Positions 26,871 through 31,684 of a DNA stretch of 31,684 bases are shown one piece after another; the first letter of the stretch is position 1, and every line of letters begins with the position of its first letter. Both the position numbers and the translations under genes were made by a program. Under the pieces are notes generated by a model that was not told the origin of the DNA, did no database searches, and saw only the letters and a program-made list of their open reading frames with translations. Source of the stretch: Bacteroidota bacterium (GTDB lineage Bacteria; Bacteroidota; Bacteroidia; J057; JADKCL01); assembly GCA_016718825.1 (NCBI GenBank), contig JADKCL010000036.1, forward strand, positions 1-31,684, read 5' to 3'.

Positions 26871-27905
26871 ATGACACAAGATGTTGCTTCCAACATTCAG
26901 GCACCACGAGTTGATGATCGTCCGGTATGGGATGTGATCTTTGCGGTTTATGGTTATCCGGCATTACTGCTGGCGCATCGACTAAAAGTTTTTGCTTTGC
27001 TTGCAGCTGGTCCGCGAACAGTGGAAGATATTTGCAGTTCATTAAATATTAAGCAGCGTCCAGCGGAGGCCATCCTAACCGTAGCTACTGCCTTGGGTTT
27101 CTTGTCATTACAAGAAGAGCGTTATTCTCTGACTGCGGTAGCAGAAGAATATTTGCTGGAGAAGAGTCCTAATTATTTTGGATTCTTCTGGGATCTGATG
27201 ATCGATAATTATCAGGTTTGTTCTTTTTCAACACTGGAAAAGGCAATTCTCACAGATTCTCCCCAGGTTTATGGTGGCGGTGATATTTTTAAATCTCATG
27301 AAGAACAGATCGAATTACTGCACCGCTTTACGCGCGGAATGCACAGCTTCAGCATAACCGCAGCATTCGTTTGGCCTGAGGTCATAGATTTTTCCCAGCA
27401 TCGGGTGATGCTCGATGTGGCAGGAGGCTCAGCCGCTCATTCGATTGGTGCGGCATCAAAGTTACAAAATCTGAAAGTTATATTTCTGGATTTTCGTCAG
27501 GTATGCGAAGTGGCTCAGGAATATATTAATCAATATAGCCTGCAGGAGCGGATTAAAACACAAGAAATCAATATCTGGAGTGATCATTGGCCATCGGCTG
27601 ATCTGCATTTTTTCTCAGATGTCTATCACCATTGGATGCCGGAAAAGTGTCATTTTTTGACCGCAAAGAGTTTCAATAGCCTTGAATCCGGCGGACGCAT
27701 TGTGATTCATGAAATGCTCTATAACGATGAGAAAAATGGTCCTTTTGCATCCGCTGCTTACAGTATGATAATGATGGGCTGGACCGAGGGCAAGCAATAC
27801 TCCGGTCTGGAATTGTCAACCATGCTGAAGGAAATAGGCTTTGAGGACATTCAAATCCACAAAGCCTTCGGCTACTACAGTATCGTAACTGGGCGAAAGC
27901 CCTAG
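26871..27905 (+). CDS. SAM-dependent O-methyltransferase (AOMT/CrtF-like)
   Basis: A 344-residue class I methyltransferase of the plant-type O-methyltransferase (Methyltransf_2) family. The start ATG 26871 follows AAAGGAGG closely, which rules out the in-frame ATG at 26832. Residues 15-100 are the winged-helix dimerisation domain (WDVIFAVYGYPALLLAHRLK, GLLSL-type strand ALGFLSLQEERYSLTAVAEE). The Rossmann part has SAM motif I MLDVAGGSAAHSI at 180-192, acidic motif II IFLDFRQV at 204-211, SDVYHHWMPEKC at 249-260 with the His general-base position, and SGGRIVIHEMLY at 273-284. Relatives methylate hydroxyl groups on carotenoids, polyketides and other aromatic molecules. It lies downstream of the SRPBCC gene and convergent with the ADP-ribosylglycohydrolase gene. 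The substrate is unknown. Confidence 0.85.
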   Translation: MTQDVASNIQAPRVDDRPVWDVIFAVYGYPALLLAHRLKVFALLAAGPRTVEDICSSLNIKQRPAEAILTVATALGFLSLQEERYSLTAVAEEYLLEKSPNYFGFFWDLMIDNYQVCSFSTLEKAILTDSPQVYGGGDIFKSHEEQIELLHRFTRGMHSFSITAAFVWPEVIDFSQHRVMLDVAGGSAAHSIGAASKLQNLKVIFLDFRQVCEVAQEYINQYSLQERIKTQEINIWSDHWPSADLHFFSDVYHHWMPEKCHFLTAKSFNSLESGGRIVIHEMLYNDEKNGPFASAAYSMIMMGWTEGKQYSGLELSTMLKEIGFEDIQIHKAFGYYSIVTGRKP

Positions 27906-28015
27906 TTTTTGCTTAAGTTACTATGAGAAGTGAGTTAAGGTTTGGTTTACGCTTTTAATCTCAGCAAACGTCATGTTTAGGGAAAATTTTGGACCGACTT
28001 CTTATTTTCCGGATA

Positions 28016-29109
28016 TTAATTGATAGTATCCGTTTCACCATTTACCTGGGAGGCGAGAGCTATAGCAAGACTTTTTAGTTTGTCCAGGTCTTCAAGTCCG
28101 TCGAGAAATCGTTTCGGAATACCAGAGAAACCTACTTGGGCGCCTACAAGCGCACCAGTGAGAATAGCGCGGGCTTGATTTTGCCCTCCACCATTGACCG
28201 CATGAAGCACAGCAGATTCGAAATCGTTTCGAAAACGAGCAGCAAGATAATAGGTAGCAGGAAGTTGATGATAAATGGCACAGGGCATACCGTACACAAT
28301 CGACACCTTCCACGCCGGTTCTATGCGTATATCCGCATCTGCGGCAGCTTCAGCCATATAAGACGGCGTGAGCAGGGCGTCTGGTGAGGCGAACCGTCCG
28401 GAACGTGGCGGATCGGGATCACCTGAGCGCGGGGGTTGTAAATCGGCAAAGGTAACGGCATGAAAGGGTAGCTTCCCGGATTTTACCAATTCCATCAATT
28501 TCCCGGATAGCGTTTTATCCAGCGCATGTCCGCATATTAGCATGCCCAATACCGATGCATAAGCTACGGTCATAGAAATCACGGTATCATCGATCTGGGT
28601 AAGACGAGTATTATTTGCGACTACGGTAGCCAGTTCAGTAGGCTGAAACGCATAGCGGACAGCTAGCGCTAATGTGCGCTCAATCGCTTCCGTGTCATCC
28701 GCATGACTTCCGGTTTGCCCCCATGGTAATTTCTGTTCTACACGCCGCCTCCATGCTTCCCGAATTGACTGGCTGGTGTAACCACCCGGTCCGCCATCGG
28801 TGTGCCGTCGAGAAACGGAAACAATCTTTCACCATTCGGCGGCAAAAATCCGCCTCATTATATCCGCCATGTTCAACGAGGGATTGGAGCGTGAGCGTAA
28901 GAATGATACCTGCTTGAGAGAGCTGGCCGGCCTTGCGTCCACTGTGATATCGGCCAGGTTTAGGATCGGTATAGGGTAATCCACTCCCCGTAGTCGCGCC
29001 GAAGTTCCGAGATATCGTAATACCAATGCGGACCAAGTCCCAGAGCGTCACCGATAAAACGCCCCATAATGGCACCGGCAGCGCGTTCTTGTGTGAACGT
29101 GTTTGTCAT
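28016..29109 (-). CDS. ADP-ribosylglycohydrolase family protein, two frameshifts
   Basis: Starts at ATG 29109 (MTNTFTQERAAGAIMGRFIG, then DALGLGPHWYYDI). A shift near 28970 leads to TDPKPGRYHSGRKAGQLSQA and NEADFCRRM. A second shift near 28830 leads to FLDGTPMADGPGGYTSQSI and HADDTEAIERTLALAVRYAF, then QIDDTVISMTVAYASVLGM and a continuous frame to 28016. The GDALG motif and DDT pairs are the dinuclear Mg2+ site of DraG/ARH-type enzymes, which remove ADP-ribose from proteins or nucleic acids. The repaired length is about 364 residues, larger than DraG (about 290) but within the family. About 110 bases separate it from the convergent methyltransferase gene. Both shifts are single-base, so the real gene may be intact. 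Confidence 0.75.
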
Positions 29110-29716
29110 GATGATTTTATTTAATCAAGTATTATGCAAGAATTTATACAATGCCTGGGACTTAATGTCTCAATCTCAGATTGTTTTCCCTATATTTACA
29201 ATCCCCGCATTCCTTTTGTAATCAAATAAAACAAGTTTACAAAAACAGAGTTTGCTACTATGGTTTCTATCTTGTTGTTTGTAATAAATAATATATTTTA
29301 AAGCTACTGTCGATTAATGACTTTATCTTTAATCGGAGCGAATTCAAGAATCACCCACAGCTCTTGATATTTGTTAGAGATACTGAAAAAGTTCATAAGT
29401 ACTTGATAGAAAATCTATTGCCATTTGATGCGCTAAATATAACCTTCTAAAATATAACTGTATTGCAATTGTAGTGCAGAACGTGAAGTTTCTGTTTTCT
29501 GTGCTACATATCAAAAGGCAACTGTACTCAGGCAACCTTATTCGCAATATCAATCCGAAACAAGGTAACTGGTAGTTCCTCAGCAATACTTCAAACAAAT
29601 CCCATTTAATTGAAGCAATCAATAGGCACACTTTTGCCCTCGTCCGTATTTGCTCACCCTGAAAAAGGAGAAATAAAATGTGTAATCTCAAATCTATAAG
29701 GGAGTAGCGGCCTATT
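29110..29716. other. AT-rich stretch with no recognised gene
   Basis: No frame here resembles a known protein. On the - strand a 105-codon frame (29374-29691) begins beyond an odd Leu/Ile-rich stretch, but it has no ribosome binding site and no family resemblance. The right end holds AAAAAGGAGAAATAAAATG (about 29661-29680), a good ribosome binding site and start for a very short + strand frame that may have belonged to the fragment at 29717. Confidence 0.4.
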
Positions 29717-29815
29717 GCGCTGTTTCAATTAGGCCAGATCGTCGACACACCAGGCGCACTGGAAGCATTGGAGCATGCAGCCATCAACCTAAATTCCTCA
29801 GTTGAAGTCACTTAA
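29717..29815 (+). pseudogene. Fragment of a short conserved hypothetical gene
   Basis: ALFQLGQIVDTPGALEALE is followed by HAAINL before a TAA at 29813. I recognise the opening of a common short hypothetical protein of mobile regions and plasmids, which typically starts with a few residues, then F-xLGQ-xVATPGALEAL, and ends with a GDWG-x-L-xxED segment. Only about the first third remains; after HAA the sequence no longer fits. An ATG with a strong ribosome binding site at 29678, out of frame by a small shift, may have been its start. Confidence 0.5.
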
Positions 29816-30610
29816 ATCGCTCAAGAATCCCATAGATTAAGGCTTTTGAAATATTCATAGCATCACAGTCAGGTGAGATTTTAGTGAAATAATCAAAATC
29901 TGCTGAAAGTGTTGTCATGCCTTGCTCTCAGCTTGTTTCTGTAACTGAGGAGCAGTTACTTTTAGGCCTGAGATCATTGATAGTAATAGATTACAGCCAT
30001 TTTTAACCTAAATTCCGTCTGAGGAATTTAGAATTATTGCATCTTACAAAAACCAAATTCCAGTCAATAAGTTCTGGGAATGCTCTTCAGCTTCTATCAA
30101 CCTCTAGCAATGGTATGCAATGGGACACAAACCAGTCAATCAAAGAGTTGCCCGATAAGTGTATTGATTCCATCAAGATGGGCAAATGGGAACCATGGCA
30201 TCCTAGACCTCGTATTGATTCCTGCCGAAAGCTTTAACGACAGAATGCAGGTTATTGTGAATTTAGGTACACAACCTTTGGCACGATCTCTGGAGCGCAA
30301 ATTCCGTTCTCAAAGTATCTACTCCTCGTGCCAGGCTTTGAGTTGCCATAGCAGCCGCATCGGTTGATCATGCCCTGTTACAGCGACAGTTGTGGGCGCT
30401 ACGCCTATTACGGGTGACCCCAGGAAAATATCTGCTGTGGGGTGATCAACTACAACATCCAGATCGTCTAGCAACAGGACCGCGAATTGGTGGCCCAACG
30501 CAAATACCGCCCATTACACTCGCTCCCTCCAAAACCCACGCCATCCGGGAAAGGAGACGAAATCGATTTGACTCGCCGAGGGACTTTCGGCGCACCTCGT
30601 AGGCCCCGAC
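29816..30610. other. Stretch with no confident gene; one inverted repeat
   Basis: Several short open frames exist on both strands, but none resembles a family I know. Given the decay on both sides it may be eroded coding sequence. TAAATTCC (30009-30016) and GGAATTTA (30023-30030) form an 8-base inverted repeat with a 6-base loop that could be a weak terminator or protein site. Confidence 0.35.
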
Positions 30611-31680
30611 TTACGCGACAACGTAACGCTTTCCAAAGACCAGCCCGAAGGCAGGGACTGGCCGTACGATCCGCTCCGTCTCTTCACTCACCAAGATGCG
30701 TTCACTTGCGGTGCGCGCCTGTGCGCACAAATGCGCAGCCAGATTAACCGCCGGCACACCATGATGGTAAAGAGGCTGTTGGCGCCAAAACCCGTGGCGT
30801 CCATAGACGGGTCCATAGCAATGCCAATACGGTGATCGAAGATTGAGTTGATAATTAAGGCGCTGCCATTCCTGCATAATGTTCGAAATTCAGCTCGATC
30901 TCAGGGCTGCCTGCAGGGCTTGGCCGGGTACCGCGCGCCCGCCATCTCAACAACCAGCATCATTCCATCGCCTAAATATTTATCAATGCGAGCACCATGG
31001 CGCAAAACCAATGGCCCCCCAAACGTTCCAGGTATTCATCTTGAAAAAGGCTGTCGCGTGCTTATGGGTAATTTCTGAAACAACAGATCCGAATGCGTGA
31101 TATCCGTAAACAACACGGTTCCCCTTGATTGATGTGAGGGTCCACGACCCCAAATGAACCAAATTGGTCGGATCTGAAATATCGTTTGAAACCGCCAAAG
31201 CGAGTTTGACGCAAATGGGGTCAATTTTTTTCTCGTCTTCGAACGTAAACAGGTGATCCGGTCTTGGTTGAGAAACTGCACGACACCGACCAGCTCCTCC
31301 CGAACTTGAACAGTGGCAAGTAAGGATGTTATTAAGTTTAAAGCAGATTTCGTATCTAAATCTTTCGTGCGCTTTATCGGCCGTCAGAGGTGAATAAATT
31401 GAGGTCTTGCGCGTGACAAAACCGCTTCCCCGCTTGACTCCCGTGCAAATCGATTTGCATCTTGACGACGCTCTGCGCTGCGGGGCCATGCAATTAAAAA
31501 CACCAACGTCTCCTCAGAATAAGGATTACGACAATGATCGAATCGGCCACCGCGCCGATTTGACTGCTGCGCGCAGTGTGTCGAGTTGTTCTTTGTGCTG
31601 CTGAATTTCCAAACAGCCCTCGATGCAGCGAATTCATTAGAGTGCTTTTGTTGTTCGAGTGCCGCTTCAATCGGGCACAC
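30611..31680 (-). pseudogene. Decayed GAF plus class III nucleotidyl cyclase gene
   Basis: Read on the - strand, blocks in changing frames resemble a GAF-domain cyclase. From about 31300 down to 31160 LLATVQVREELVGVVQFLNQ, DHLFTFEDEKKIDPICVKLA and LAVSNDISDPTNL form the end of a GAF domain. Between 30850 and 30680 DHRIGIAMDPSMDATGFGAN, VPAVNLAAHLCAQA and SERILVSEETERIV match the catalytic core of class III adenylate/guanylate cyclases (GIG-x-x-G, NLAARLC, ILVSE). Frame 31384-31680 reads IEAALEQQKHSNEF at the window edge and may be the coiled N-terminus. At least eight frame changes are seen and the first metal-binding Asp block is not found, so it is probably dead. The gene may continue past the window's right edge. 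Confidence 0.5.
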
Positions 31681-31684
31681 TTTG

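Noticed and set aside
28695..29075. A separate small gene upstream of the ADP-ribosylglycohydrolase
   Set aside because: Its middle part is the missing segment of the same enzyme, and its two ends are out-of-frame tails.
30390..30602. + strand frame with LLRVTPGKYLLWGDQLQHPD
   Set aside because: It looks protein-like in part, but I could not tie it to a family and the surrounding cyclase remnant is on the other strand.
1..31684. CRISPR array, rRNA genes or a replication origin
   Set aside because: No regularly spaced repeats, rRNA-like sequence or DnaA/iteron clusters were seen.

Overview
The window reads as an accessory, mobile-element-rich stretch of a proteobacterial chromosome or large plasmid. 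A betaproteobacterium of the Nitrosomonas type is my best guess. That rests only on the mix of AT-leaning backbone, IS66 and IS630 elements, copper and proton P-type ATPases and a FitAB module; no taxonomic marker gene is present.

Left part (1-7255). This is a graveyard of genes on the + strand, each recognisable only by joining several reading frames. In order they are a ferric-reductase-like flavocytochrome (639-1914), a small secreted PepSY protein (about 2390-2746), a proton-type P-type ATPase (about 2784-5390) and a FitA/FitB toxin-antitoxin pair (5862-6522). They are followed by the 3' half of a tRNA-Thr(UGU), which looks like an integration-site remnant (6694-6740), and a small TIGR02647-like gene on the - strand (7022-7255).

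Cassette and nested IS66 (7578-14004). An attC-like hairpin at 7578-7645 precedes a two-gene unit: a trypsin-like serine protease (7650-8375) and a one-helix membrane protein (8377 onward). A second attC-like hairpin ends this unit, but an IS66 element (copy A) has split it, with GGACAAGC duplicated on each side. Copy A is itself interrupted in tnpB by a second, almost identical IS66 (copy B), with ACCAAATC duplicated. The unit looks like an integron-type gene cassette; no integron integrase lies in the window.

Restriction island (14253-21870, - strand). A visibly GC-richer operon runs hsdM, hsdS, hsdR and a YgjP-type M48 metallopeptidase, with 4- and 11-base overlaps at the last two junctions. 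hsdR carries two apparent frameshifts, the second of which fuses its frame to the peptidase. A wrbA stump (22000-22169) and an IS630 element (22244-23418) mark the right border.

Right part (23483-31684). This holds an intact copper-type P1B ATPase with YHS and TCPMHP metal-binding domains, a divergent pair encoding an SRPBCC protein and a SAM-dependent O-methyltransferase behind a perfect palindrome, and a frameshifted ADP-ribosylglycohydrolase. At the end is a decayed gene for a GAF plus class III nucleotidyl cyclase protein.

Many frame breaks are single-base or homopolymer differences, and the two IS66 copies differ from each other mostly in that way. Some broken genes may therefore be intact in the real genome. 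The left-hand 5.5 kb and the last kilobase carry too many changes for that to be the whole explanation.
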